The notes below the pieces were generated by a model. It did no database searches. It saw only the letters and a program-made list of their open reading frames with translations, and was not told the origin of the DNA. From Rhizophagus sp. LPA8_4_AMF (taxonomy: Eukaryota; Glomeromycota; Glomeromycetes; Glomerales; Glomeraceae), in the NCBI GenBank assembly GCA_021464525.1, contig JADRCO010000371.1, positions 1 to 35,643 on the forward strand: a stretch of 35,643 nt of DNA, read 5' to 3'. The position numbers were made by a program, and so were the translations under genes. Below are positions 9,952 to 20,602 of the stretch, piece by piece. Position 1 is the first letter of the stretch. Every line of letters starts with the position of its first letter.

Positions 9952-11622
9952 GTAACATTTAACCAATTAAATAGTGCCATGATTTATTTGGATGAATATT
10001 ACGAAAAATATAAACAAAAAAAGGTTTCATGCAAAACATAAATACGCAATAAATGAACAGTGAATTTAATTGCATTTTTTATTTGTTTTGAATGTTTAAA
10101 TACGTGATCGACAGGAGGCAGAAAATTTGCGAATTTTTAAAATATTGTTTAAAAAGTAAAAAAAAAAAAAGGACCACCAGTCTGACGATTCGATACTTTT
10201 TATTTTTTAAAATTCTTTATTAAAAAAAAAAAGGCTTATTTGTGAGAAATTAAACAAAGTAAACTCGCATACTTCTCAAGTAATTTAATTTATTTTAAAT
10301 TATTATTTTCGTTTAGTATATTATATATAGTTATTTACTACTCCCAGCTTAAGTTTTTGTAACCGAACAAGAAATTTATCATTGCAGCAAAACAATGACC
10401 CTAAAAAAAAGGAAGGGTATTCTGTGTTTATGCACTTGAAATTCACACTGATGAAATATCGCCGAATTTGTAAATTCAAAATAAGAAAAAAATAAGGGTT
10501 TTTTCCATATGGAAATAAAATAGTTGTTCAATTTACCGAAATAACAAAAAAAGTTATTGATACAAAATATTGTTCTCCTTATTAAGTAAGTTTTTACAAT
10601 TATTGTGAAAATTTTTTAAGACTTTAAATTGCACGCAGAGAGTGATCATTATGTAGTACTAATTTGAGAATGTAGTGCACAAAATTTTCCGAATTACACC
10701 TTATTGGATCTTGTTTTTTATGGAAAATAAAGATTTACAGATTATATAAAAATTTGTAATTTGATAAATTTGATAACGACTAAATATTTTTCCTTACATT
10801 TTAACTTAGGATAAAGAAATATGTTGGACTAAAGAAAAACAATTAAGTCATGTCGTTTAGAAATTCATCATCTTTCGATTGGTGTTTCTAAAAATAGTAC
10901 AAAATACACCAAATAATTATTTTACAGGAGAAAATATCATTATTTTTTATCATTATTTTTTTTTTTGTTATTAATCATCCTTACTGCTGTTTAATCTCAT
11001 AAAAATTCTTAAAAGCGAGGTTTGTGGGTGGTTTTATACCAGCCATCTAAATGAATCATCCAACCCTTCTTAAACTGAAATTTAATTTACATGGTCAATT
11101 GATGAATTTATTTCCTCGCAATTTACTAGCTTGAGAAATTGAGATAAATTAGAAAACATTCAACTCTAACGTTCTGTAAAAAATATTTTCAATAATAAAG
11201 TAATACATACTATGTTTGCTTCTCCAATTAATATCTATACCGATAAATTCAAAGTCACTAAGCATCTCAAGGATTTCCATTAAAACATCAAAAAATCGAA
11301 CCTATTATTAGCTGTATTTCGGAATTAATGCACGAAAATTAGTCGCACCTCGCTTTTGAATGTTAATAAATCATTCATTATATCTAAAATGCTTCATTCA
11401 TAGAGAATACTCTCGATAAAGTAGTCCTTTCTTTTTATTTAATGCCTCGTTATAAAGCAATGGATAATATTTCTTCTGGAAGCGATTACTGATCCATCCC
11501 TTTCTTTCCTATCTATATGTAAATTTGATTTTTTTCATTTTTAGATTATATGTCGTTCAATATTTAAAAGGCTATTTAACTATTTGGATATTTATGTGCC
11601 AAAAAATGCGTCGGCTATCGGA
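9952..11622. other. AT-rich intergenic stretch
   Basis: About 1.7 kb without a supportable gene. There are several A- and T-runs (10157, 10220, 10955). A faint coding-like minus frame around 11420-11485 is too short to call. Confidence 0.4.
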
Positions 11623-11630
11623 GTAATCGG

Positions 11631-11820
11631 TAGGGATGGAAAAGGTTCGGGTTGAGCGACTTGAGTCGGTGGTTTGGTACATCGGTTCCAAATCGGGTTT
11701 GATATGTACCCTGGACCGAAGTGACAAAAACCGATTATGGAACCGAACCGGTTTTTCGGGTTTTGACTCTGCTTGACTCGGTTTTTTCAATAGTATCGGT
11801 TCGGAACCGACCCATCTCTA
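11631..11820. mobile_element. hAT-like MITE with 8-bp target duplication
   Basis: It begins TAGGGATGG and ends CCATCTCTA, so the ends are inverted copies with one mismatch. A perfect 8-bp direct repeat, GTAATCGG, flanks it at 11623-11630 and 11821-11828. Eight-base duplications and TAG-G-type ends are typical of hAT transposons. At 190 bp with no transposase frame it is non-autonomous. It is GC-rich compared with its surroundings, with repeated CGGTTC/GGTTCGG words. Confidence 0.85.
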
Positions 11821-12159
11821 GTAATCGGACAATATTAAAATTAAAATTAAATAAAGATCCATCAATGACGCAGAGAACATCTTACAATCCCCACTCTTGT
11901 CGTCTCTTACTACTTCCCGCTCTTCCTTTTCACTTCTTTTGACTCTTATCGTATCTTAAACTTTTCACTCTCACTTTTCTCTCTTCTTTTTTTACTCTTT
12001 TCATTCCCTCACTTTTCACTCTTCTCTCTCTCACCTTTCCATTCTTATTGTCCCTCACTCTTCCCACTCTTTCCTCTCTCATTCTTTCCTCTTCTCCCTC
12101 TTCACTTGCTCCCTTCTCTCCCTTCATCTTGCTCATATTCATTTTATAATACTTTTTTA

Positions 12160-12787
12160 CAGTCGGCCCGTTTTAACGAATCTTCAGTGTGGTACCGATT
12201 TTAACATGAAAAAATTCCCGTTATTCCGAATATCACTAATTAAATGTGGTACAGTTCACCCTCTCTATAGCGAATTTTTATATAGCGAATAACTTGCTAT
12301 AACGAAGAAAAGTTCAGGTACAGATTTTTTTTATATATAATAAAATGACCCTCAGTATAGTGAATTTCTCACTATAACGAATTTTAATCTCCAGCCCATG
12401 GGATTCGCTATAGTGAGGGTGAACTGTATACCGTTTAACTAAGTGATTATTATAGCCCGTATAACCCTATTTGTAATGTATTTTTTTTCAAAACGAATTT
12501 TTTTTTAATATAACGAAGATAAAATTTTAACATAAAGGACAATTTGATGTTAATTTTCATAAAATTATTTTCAATAAGCAAACTTATTACTTTAATCTAT
12601 TTTATCAAAAGATGGAAGATTTACATATACCTCGCAGTTTTCTTTGCCTCCATGATCATGATGCTTTTCCCTCTATTTTATTGCATTATACCAAATTTTT
12701 CCTACTACACCGAATAATTCGTTATAGCATTAACGGATTTTTTCATAATGAAGCTTAATCGACCCGGACGCCTACTTCGGCCGACTG
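12160..12787. mobile_element. 628-bp TA-flanked element inserted in a gene
   Basis: It starts CAGTCGGCC and ends GGCCGACTG, each flanked by TA (12158-12159 and 12788-12789). Further in, the left end (ATGAAAAAATTCCCGTTATT) and the reverse of the right end (ATGAAAAAATCCGTTAAT) also match, giving imperfect inverted ends of about 70 bases. TA duplication with CAG ends fits Tc1/mariner-pogo type elements. It has no transposase frame. It carries TAACGAA-type repeats and a second element at 12252-12426. It disrupts the minus-strand gene at 11930-13141. Confidence 0.75.
12252..12426. mobile_element. 175-bp TA-flanked MITE nested in the 628-bp element
   Basis: The ends are inverted repeats of 24 bases with one mismatch (CAGTTCACCCTC then T/A then CTATAGCGAAT), flanked by TA at 12250-12251 and 12427-12428. 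Inside, variants of TATAGCGAA/TATAACGAA recur several times as if end-binding motifs had been multiplied. Being inside 12160-12787 it must be the younger insertion. Probably a pogo/Tc1-mariner MITE. Confidence 0.85.
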
Positions 12788-13368
12788 TACGTCTTTATGT
12801 TCCTTGTTTTTTGGATACTTTCGATACTTTCGTTGAAACAGCATGACGATGTTATGCATGGGTAGGAGCATAGCGTGCTTATCTTGTAAGCTTGTGAGTA
12901 CCAGCTTTTGCTGCAGCCCCATAGCAGGGCTCACAATCATATAATTAACTTGTTCAATTGTTCGTAGCCGATGATTTTGAACTACAAGAAAAATTAAAAC
13001 AATAAACCGTGTAGATGATTCTAATATAGCATGAAATAATTTTAAAATTAAAGCGTTTAATTCTTTTACTGTATTATAAAAAGTTTAATAATTCTTACCT
13101 GTTAAAAAAAATTTGTTTTTCGCGAAAACTGAGAGTTCCATAAGTTCTAAAAAAAGGTTCCTGTTTCAAAATATACTGATATTATGAATCACGTGAAAGC
13201 ATTTATCGCACAAATCTCTTTTTATTATACTGCCGAAAATATGTTTATTAAAGTTTAATAAAAAGTTGTAGTACATTTTAATATATGTAAAAGCTACACT
13301 AAAAAGGTTAACACAAGCCTATAAGGTAGGAATTTCATTCATAATAAATCGCGGATATTACTATTGGT

Positions 13369-13591
13369 TTAAATTAGTTTTACAACAAAAAAAAAAAATT
13401 TTTTTATATTTCCATTCTTTTGGGATCCATTTTTATACGATATTATTTGTCTTACAAAGTTATGAATGGGCTGTGAACCTATAAACATTTTTCGTGGCTT
13501 ACAAAGTTTCTTTTTTCCTTTTAATCTATCTAATTTCGTTAGTAGATAAGAAATTAAGGATACAAGATAAGTTGTACGTGTTTCATTCCTT
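13369..13591. other. Unassigned minus-strand open frame
   Basis: A 98-codon minus frame (13665-13369) overlaps the left arm of the fold-back at 13592. It has no recognised domain and a low-complexity Phe/Lys-rich end. It may be chance; it is noted because it is the longest frame in this AT-rich stretch. Confidence 0.15.
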
Positions 13592-14124
13592 ATCAATGTT
13601 AAATAAATGTGTTTCACTTTTGAAATAAATTTATCCCGCAAATTATTTATTAAAATGGAATACAAAAAAAAAAATGCCAGTATTCATTGATGGAAATATC
13701 GTGATTTAGCATTGTTTCACAAATTCAAAAGCGTTGAACTAAATATAAAATAAAATAAAATAAGGTAAAAAATAAATAAAATTAAAATAAAATAAATCAA
13801 AATAATAATAAAATAATTAATTCATTCAATCGAATATGCAATCTAAAATTTAAATTTGGTTTATAAACAAACTTTTTGAAGACAAATCGTATAACCAGAA
13901 AGCTTGATTATTATAATATATAAAGTATTCATTATATAAATCAGCATTTATTCGATTGAATGAAAATGTTTTTTTATTTATTTTTTACTTTAATTTTTTT
14001 ATTTTATATTTAGTTCACGCTTTTGAATTTGTGCAACAATGCTAAATCACGTGATCTCCGGCCTTTTTTTTGTAATAAATAAATTACGGGATAAATTTTA
14101 ATCAAAAGTGAAACTAACATTGAT
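13592..14124. repeat. Large fold-back (imperfect palindrome, about 530 bp)
   Basis: The left arm (13592 to about 13845) and right arm (about 13943-14124) are inverted copies. Matching blocks in order are ATCAATGTT, GTTTCACTTTTG, TTTATCCCG, GTGATTTAGCATTGTT, CACAAATTCAAAAGCG, GAACTAAATATAAAATAAA, GTAAAAAATAAATAAA and CATTCAATCGAATA. The loop is about 100 bases. Mismatches and indels are spread along both arms. It may be a long-TIR element or an inverted duplication; as RNA it would form a long hairpin. Confidence 0.75.
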
Positions 14125-14138
14125 CATTAGCTAATGTG

Positions 14139-14315
14139 CATTCAGACCTCCATATAATCACCCTCTATATAAGTACACCTCATTATAAGCACTTATTTTT
14201 GCTTAACCTACATATTATTTTTATTAATAAATTGACTCCTATATAGTAGTCACAACTCTATATAATCACTGTTTTTTTACTGAACCAATTAGGTGAATAT
14301 ATAAGGGTCTGGCTG
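14139..14315. mobile_element. MITE with CAGACC...GGTCTGG ends
   Basis: CAGACCTCCATATAATCACC at 14143-14162 pairs with the reverse of GGTGAATATATAAGGGTCTG near the right end. The right flank gives CTG then TA; the left flank is TG rather than TA, so a TA duplication may have mutated. CTCTATATAATCAC-like words repeat inside, as in other TA-type MITEs here. It abuts the fold-back. Confidence 0.55.
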
Positions 14316-15189
14316 TAGTTGATAAATTTGATATCTACAATAACAGATATATTATTACAATAAATATATTTATATACAGTGAATACATTATCAAATTATC
14401 TTATCAATTTACAATCAATGTATCTAATTGCATTGAGTCATCAATAAATAAAAAAAAAAATTCATTTATTTGTAGTTTTTCATGTGAATTCATTTTTACC
14501 TTTCTTTATCCTTTTTTTTATATGTAAACATCTTTCTTATTCAATCATTCAACATATTATATGCATTATATATACTGTATATGTGTGTGTGTGTATAAAT
14601 ACACATAATATTTAACTATCAAGAACTTTAATTTTAATTTAACAGAAGTTTATTTATCTGTGGGATCAAAATGTATAGTAGAAAATATTTTAATATTGTA
14701 AAATATGATGTTGATATACTACTATACACTAGCAACATTATGACTTATATTACTACTGAAGTGCTTTTTAAAAAAAGAAATATATATATATATAAATCAC
14801 GTACCAAACCAATAAGATCAAAAGATTTAATTTAATATTATCAGAATAATAGTTATTCAAACGAAAAATAAGAATAGAACAATAGTTAAAAAGTATAAAA
14901 CATGTTCATTATTAATAGACAACAAAGTTTCATGATTCTTGTTATGATTCAAGATCACTGGCATTTATAATTTATAATCACACACTTTACATTTTATTCC
15001 GAATATGCTGAATATGCTGTTTATTAATCAAATTAATCAAGCTATTGATAAAGAAATCTTAACTATTTCAAGATAGTCTAGTTTTCGGCATTATTATAGA
15101 CCGTTAATAACATGCTTTATACTGAATAATATAAGTATCAAAAAATTTCACTATTTGTTAAACTAAATTTTTTCGTCTCTATTCAAAAA
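14316..15189. other. AT-rich stretch with dinucleotide runs
   Basis: No gene seen. Short GT and AT runs occur near 14580-14596 and 14781-14795. Confidence 0.4.
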
Positions 15190-15351
15190 ATGAACAAAAT
15201 TAATCCCGAGAAAATGTCTCATAATTTTTATAGAATAGTTTACAAAAGAAGATTTGAAAGGTTATTAAGGAAACCCCCGCCGGTTAATCTACCAAGAATA
15301 GCTGGTCAAAGACGTCTACCAAGAAGAAGACCAAGGATAAATCTTCCCTAG
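15190..15351 (+). CDS. Small basic protein candidate, 53 aa
   Basis: An ATG-initiated frame of 53 codons with an unusually high Arg/Lys/Pro content (YKRRFERLLRKPPPVN and RRLPRRRPRINLP). Base and codon use are clearly less AT-biased than the flanks. There is no signal peptide or domain. The stop TAG is followed within two bases by CAG-GTAATA, a plausible donor, so a spliced 3' part is possible. KRRF-x-R-x-LR recurs in the relic frame at 33241-33468 (KRRFKRKLR), which hints at a family but may be coincidence in basic sequence. Function unknown. Confidence 0.38.
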   Translation: MNKINPEKMSHNFYRIVYKRRFERLLRKPPPVNLPRIAGQRRLPRRRPRINLP

Positions 15352-15623
15352 CAGGTAATAATAATATCTCATCTAATAATTATTAATTTTAAAAGTTGCA
15401 GCATTTTAAAAAAAAATTTTAGCATTCTTTTATGATATTTCCTTCATTTTTGCTATATTATTTATCATCATCGTATTTAATCTCATTCTAATAAATATAT
15501 ATCTCCTTTTATAGTTCCTCCTAACTCTTTTGTGAAGCCAGAAATCTTCTATTATCTTCCGTTTTGTTCGGATTGCTTTTATTTCATTAAACTTTTTTGA
15601 TTCATTATTTCAATTTTATAATA

Positions 15624-15808
15624 CAGTCAACTCTCTCTAAGTGCACTCTCTCTAAGTGCACACATCATATATTTTTCCTCTAAATGCACCCTCTTACTCA
15701 GTTAGATCATATAAAATTTCTCTCTCTAAATGCACAACCTCTCTAAATGCACATTTTTCAAATTTTTATTATGGACCCAAGGGGGGTGCACTTAAAGAGA
15801 GTTGACTA
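15624..15808. mobile_element. TA-flanked MITE with AAGTGCA repeats
   Basis: The ends are inverted copies (CAGTCAACTCTCTCTAAGTG and the reverse TAGTCAACTCTCTTTAAGTG), flanked by TA at 15622-15623 and 15809-15810. The last base of the element appears mutated (A for G). CTCTCTAAGTGCA and CTCTAAATGCA recur five times inside, same strand. At 185 bp with no coding frame it is probably a pogo/Tc1-mariner-type MITE. Confidence 0.8.
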
Positions 15809-15840
15809 TATACAGTATATATATATATATGTATATATAT
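15809..15840. repeat. TA microsatellite
   Basis: A run of TATATA with small interruptions directly beside the MITE's TA target site. Confidence 0.7.
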
Positions 15841-16332
15841 CTTGTGATAATCTTAAAAATAATCCTTTGAAATTTAACAATTTTAACAGTTTTATATACA
15901 TCAATTTATTGCTTTTCTCGGATCATTTAAGCAAATAGCCTATTTTTACCTTAGAAAACTCTTATATTAAACTTTTTAACCTTGGAAAATCCTATAAATG
16001 GAAATTTATATTATTAGGCTAGTTTAGTCAAATTCGAGATTTTACCATCTTATTTTAAAGTACCAACATCTCATTAAAATTAGCTTCACACTTATAAATA
16101 TTAAACAATAAATATAATTTATATACTTAAAGAAAAATAATTTTTTAAATGTTGGAACATTGTTTAATTCAACCTGTTATAATCCCTTAATACTGTATGA
16201 GATAAGTCAAGCTTATAAATGGATTTATGGATGAAAACTAGGCTTTAGAATAATTTAAAATATTCCAGGAAGAACATTCTCCAATGGAATAACAGTAAGT
16301 ACAAGCCTCACATTCTAACACAACTAGTAGCA
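15841..16332. other. AT-rich spacer, no gene recognised
   Basis: No supportable gene. AACA-GTAAGT near 16291 looks like a donor after a short open segment, but no exon chain could be built. Confidence 0.35.
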
Positions 16333-16446
16333 CCGAAAAATTCCGCCGACACTATGGATTTCTATGTTAGGTAGTAATAGGCATCCGCCCCATCACTTCA
16401 CGTTCTGTTCATGATCCTAATGCCAGCCATTGCGGAATTTTTTCGG
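16333..16446. repeat. 114-bp inverted-repeat element, GC-rich
   Basis: CCGAAAAATTCCGC at 16333 and GCGGAATTTTTTCGG at 16432 are inverted copies with a one-base indel. The interior is GC-rich against an AT-rich background. Just outside, 16469-16492 folds as a short hairpin (TTTCAG...CTGAAA). No target duplication was identified. Probably a MITE or SINE-like relic. Confidence 0.5.
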
Positions 16447-16576
16447 AGTCGCTCGAGGTGAAGATCTTTTCAGTCTTAAGGCTGAAAGACCATAAGCACT
16501 AAGACCGGTTAACATCTTTATTTTTGAAATCGCAACCAATAACAAACAATAATTTGATATGATCGAATCACCATAA

Positions 16577-16864
16577 AAAAATTATTCTGAAAGTGATAAT
16601 GCCGGGGAATGTATAAGATTTCATGATTACGATTCAATCTATACTTTACAAGATACAGGTGTCACCAATTTGGTCACATGGGATAAATATATTATCTATC
16701 AAAGCGCCAACATTCATCGAGTGATCATACATAGTACAAAGTCTGATTGTACTCAAACCTCAAACCTGCACCAGACAATACCGACTGCCTGGATCCACAA
16801 TGAACCATGGTTTTCTCATTTTCCCCTTTTAACGTTTAATTTCCACACTTTCGTGCTAATATAG
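16577..16864 (+). pseudogene. Orphan open frame, 95 codons, no clear start
   Basis: Open from 16577 to TAG at 16862-16864 with mixed, coding-like residues (ECIRFHDYDSIYTLQD; WDKYIIYQSANIHRVIIH; DCTQTSNLHQTIPTAWIH). The upstream boundary is a TAA next to an A7 run, so an A-run indel could hide an upstream part. There is no ATG near its start and no recognised domain. It is probably an exon or gene fragment. Confidence 0.3.
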
Positions 16865-17113
16865 AGACCTTGCTTCTCTATTGGTAGATTTCTTTTCTTA
16901 CGAAAGGTGAAGTAAAGGTGGGCTCGTATTGGGCTTCAATATAGATGTTTGAATTTGATAGATAATAAGTTATTTTTTTTATTTATTGGTTATTCAGTTA
17001 GGAACCTAACTTGAACGCGAAGAGAGATAATAACTTATACTATGCAGTCTAACTTCAATGCACCGATAATGTTGTTTGGGGAAATATCGGTATATCAATT
17101 ATCGGCACCTATA

Positions 17114-17283
17114 CATGGGGGGCGTAATTATTTCAGATAATTACGGCGGCGTAATGGTGAAATATATTACACCAGATTTTTGTTCGAAAATTCATATGAA
17201 AATAGTATTACGCCGATGTAATGCCGAATTGGTGTAATGGGCCGTAATATTTCGGCATGGCTTGAACCTAATTCACCCCCATG
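17114..17283. mobile_element. CATGGGGG-ended MITE, TA-flanked
   Basis: It begins CATGGGGG and ends CCCCCATG with TA on both sides. Inside are multiple GGCGTAAT/ATTACGCC and GCCGTAAT words in both orientations. It interrupts a region rich in ATCGGTACCTA-like sequence (17086-17110 and 17286-17302), so it may sit inside an older element. Confidence 0.7.
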
Positions 17284-17356
17284 TATAACCGGTACCTATG
17301 GTCATTAGTAGACCATAACAGATAAATGTGGGCCAGATTATAATTTATTGACGCAA

Positions 17357-17404
17357 AATTATCGGTACATGCAATTATCGGTACACGCAATTATCGGTAC
17401 ATAG
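17357..17404 (+). repeat. Three tandem 16-bp units
   Basis: AATTATCGGTACATGC is repeated three times with changes only at the last bases of units two and three. Related words (AATTATCGGCACC, ACCGATAATG) occur at 17050-17110, suggesting one decayed element spans 17050-17410 with the 17114 MITE inside. Confidence 0.75.
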
Positions 17405-17809
17405 GTATCTAATCTACTATATGTTAAATGACATCATATTGTATGTGAAATTTTTCACTGAAATTAAAAACATGTATTTACCGATTCCGAAATTTTTTTT
17501 TTTAAAAAAAAGAACAATTACAGAAATCTCATTTAAAATACAAAGTAGTATTCAGAAGTCACCAGGAAAAAACTTGTAATATTAGTATGAGCCATAAAGA
17601 ATATTTATTATGGAGTATAAAGCAGAGTTTATTGTCGTTCTATACAATAAAATATCAAAAATAAATTATTTTTGGTTTATTTGGAAAAATTAAGTATAAA
17701 ACCATTTTATGCTCTTTCTTTTTAAATTCCCTACTTATGCAAGCATAGCATTGATACGAGAAAGGGCTTGTGTTTTAATTTTAAATACTTTCTCATTTTA
17801 CTAATAATT
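17405..17809. other. AT-rich spacer
   Basis: A T11A8 switch occurs at 17493-17511 but is not followed closely by a good ORF; the nearest ATG frame (about 17587) has only 25 codons. Nothing else seen. Confidence 0.35.
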
Positions 17810-17967
17810 GTCCGGAGCGAAGCGAAGAACTATATATTATTCTGAAAAGTAAGTCAAATAATGTCACGTGATGGTTTCCGGTTGTCCGCACGCGTCACGT
17901 CATTGCAATTCAGTGCTACATTTAATAAATGAATAGATTTGTGATACATTAGCTATTCGCTCCGGAC
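17810..17967. mobile_element. MITE with GTCCGGAGCGAA inverted ends
   Basis: GTCCGGAGCGAA at 17810-17821 and TTCGCTCCGGAC at 17956-17967 match perfectly as inverted repeats. The left end continues as GCGAAG. The interior is non-coding. A clear target duplication was not found. Confidence 0.65.
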
Positions 17968-20602
17968 TTACAACGGTTTACCGTTTCCTAGTTATATGGA
18001 AAAGAGGAAATACCCAGCTTTAAATTTTATATTGGTTAAAGTATGATTTTTCTACGTGCGAAGTTGATTGTACATTACCCTTATCAATTTAATAAAAAGA
18101 AGTGAAAATCTCAAAAATCAGTTTATAATTTTCTAAACTATAATTCTGGTCAAATTATCTAATACCGGCCAGAGATGTGAAATTTCGGTCACATGTTCTC
18201 TAAACTTATATTCTTATAAGATTAATAAAATATGACTCCTCTGCAACTAAATATATGAGTAAAAACAAATTGGTACAATTTACTGTATAACAAAAAATTT
18301 ATTATGTATAATATTAACTGATTAATTAATCGGTTAAGACTCTTGGTTAATCAGTTTTTAATTGGCTAAACGGTTCCAACCCCTAGAAAAAGATTATAAA
18401 TTATCACTGAGGACTTAAAGGTGAATGACTTCCTTTTTATAAGTTTTTGGTGGTTATACTCACTTATTAACTAACGTGAAGAGAATAATATATTAAATTT
18501 ACTTTCTATTGTATGAAGTAATTCAATTACACGATTACATAAATTTAAAATATATACATTATACAGTATAGTATGACACGAATAATAATGTTTATTTATT
18601 TTAACAATAACTATCTATCTTAATATGCGAAACTATTTAAATAACAGCCAAGCCCTTCTAAATTTGTTTTGTACTTTTGTTTTTCTATTGGTCAATTAAC
18701 TTCATTTTTTTTATAATCTTGGGTTTTGTGATCCTTTAAACATCATAGTGTAACAATTGATCAAATATCAACTTGTTTTTTCTTTCTTTGTTTGTAACTA
18801 CAACTATTCGTGCAGCGGTCACAATTGAAAAATGTTCGATATTATTCATGAATGAAACGCCGAATTTAATTAAAAATTCACCAAATTAAAATAATGTTTT
18901 CAAAATTTCTTTTTATTGTAAAATGTTAGTACCTTACGGAAGCAAACAATAATCGTATGTTATAATGTATATATTATAACAAATCGTCTATAACATATTG
19001 TAATTATAGTATGATATATATTGTATTCAATTATTTTCAATTCAGTTTATAAAGTTATTTATTTGACATATTTTATTAAATTATTTACAATTATGAAAAA
19101 AAAACCTTCAATAGTGAATTTTTACATAAACGTATAATTTGTCCAGTTTAATAGTGGAGATATAGAATTATTTACTGTAAAATTCGAAATTAACTCTTCC
19201 ACAATAATTATTATAAGAAAAAATAATATCTTTAAAAATTACATACCAAGTTTTGGCGAGAGATCGACAAAATGATATTTCCTAATTTTGTTGTAAACAA
19301 AACTACAACTTTTTTTTGCGGATAAATTAGCAAAAAAAAAAAAAATCTTTTTCTACATGGAAAATACACTGACTTATAGCGAAATTACACGCGAAAAAGG
19401 GGTAAACATATGGTGTACGTTCAAAAAAGTTTTAACCGTCAGTTGTAATCGTTGTAGTGTAACATGATAACCTGTTGTTTATCATTAAATTGAAAAAAAA
19501 GTCCGAATTTAAAGAATTGAAAATTCAGAAATGTAAAAATTCCAAATTGAAATAAAGTTCAATGTTTTTTTTAGATAAGCTTAAAATTTTAATGTAAACT
19601 GTTAATGTTTGTTACAGGAAAATAACCAAGTTTTTGAGGTTACGAAAGTATAATTCAACCAATTTAGGAAAATTTGAATAAGGTTGTTCTTGGCTTGTGT
19701 CAATGTGTAATATTGATTTACATGTGAGTTATACGTAAAGCATTGTATTCTTTATTCGTGATATGATTATTGGTATCACAAGCTTTTTTTTTCATACGCC
19801 AAACGAAAAAATTTTCAAAAAAATCTTTTTTTTCATTTTTTCATACGCCAACGAAAAAAAAATACTTACATTTTTATATCCCTCTAACTGTAACTTTTCT
19901 AAAACAAATATAACTAGAGTATAGTTAAATGAATAATATTTTACTAATAAAATTTTGTTATTGTTACCTTTATTGCAATATTTGTATAATTATTAATTGT
20001 CTTACTAAGACGAATCTAATGATAGTAATTCCATATCTCTAGGATTGAAAATATAAAAGAAAATTAGCCAAATGCCAACAAGATAAAAAAAATAATAATA
20101 ATTAGCCGTTTAATCTTTTTTCCGTTTAGAAATTCTTTTCTTCATCTAATTGGTGTTCCAAAATTAGTACAAAAGCGATGCGTCATTACAAGGAAATGTA
20201 ATACAAACAAAGATGTTTTATCTTGATTATTCTCATCAAATCAGAAAAAAAAATTATAATAGCTTGTATAAGGATAAATGTCCCCTGGTCAATGTTCCCT
20301 GATCTCTATATACAGTATATATATTTCGGGTTTTTGTTTAAATAACGTCGTCTTAAGAAAGAAAACCCTCCATTGAAGAAAAAAAAAAAATTTTTAATGA
20401 ATTGTTCTTTCATAAAATAAAGTCAACCCCTCGATTATTATATAAAAATATTTCTGTCAGATATCTCCAATTGATCACTTGCCTTTACAAAATGTTTGAG
20501 GCAAATATAATTATTTACATTCCTACTTGGAAAGAGTGCATTCTTATTTCCTACATTGAAATAATTCTTTTTAAGATGGATAAATTTATATAAAGTAATT
20601 AA
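17968..20602. other. Long AT-rich intergenic stretch
   Basis: About 2.6 kb with no supportable gene. 18147-18180 has CTATAATTCTGG...CCGGCCAG, inverted relatives of the TGGCCAGAATTA repeat at 3573 and 25243. CCAACCCCTAG at 18376-18386 resembles a lone hAT-type end, without partner. Duplicated CATACGCCAA-CGAAAAAA words lie at 19793-19862. A plus frame at 20402-20593 is possible but unrecognised. Confidence 0.4.

Larger units (their letters stand above)
11930..13141 (-). pseudogene. Two-exon minus-strand gene split by a transposable element
   Basis: Exon 1 (13141-13099) starts at ATG and ends at GTAAGA. A 117-base intron (13098-12982, ending CTTGTAG) joins it in phase to exon 2 (12981 down). 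Exon 2 stays open to the TA target site of the element at 12160-12787. Beyond the element a frame continues 12159-11930 to TGA. Taking out the element plus one TA joins the two halves in the same frame; the uninterrupted product would be about 154 aa. The first half contains MIVSPAMGLQQKLVLTSLQD; the second is a very basic, Lys/Arg/Glu-rich tail encoded by the strongly purine-biased stretch 11930-12140. No family was recognised. Without precise excision, reading enters the element and stops after about 12 codons. Such tails are low complexity, so the join's openness is somewhat less surprising there. Confidence 0.55.

Noticed and set aside
11721..11942. Plus-strand 73-codon ORF and the minus ORF 11572-11790
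   Set aside because: Both run across the hAT-like MITE 11631-11820 and its border; they follow from its GC-rich inverted ends.
15747..15938. Plus-strand 63-codon ORF
   Set aside because: It starts inside the MITE at 15624-15808 and runs through a TA microsatellite; no coding character.
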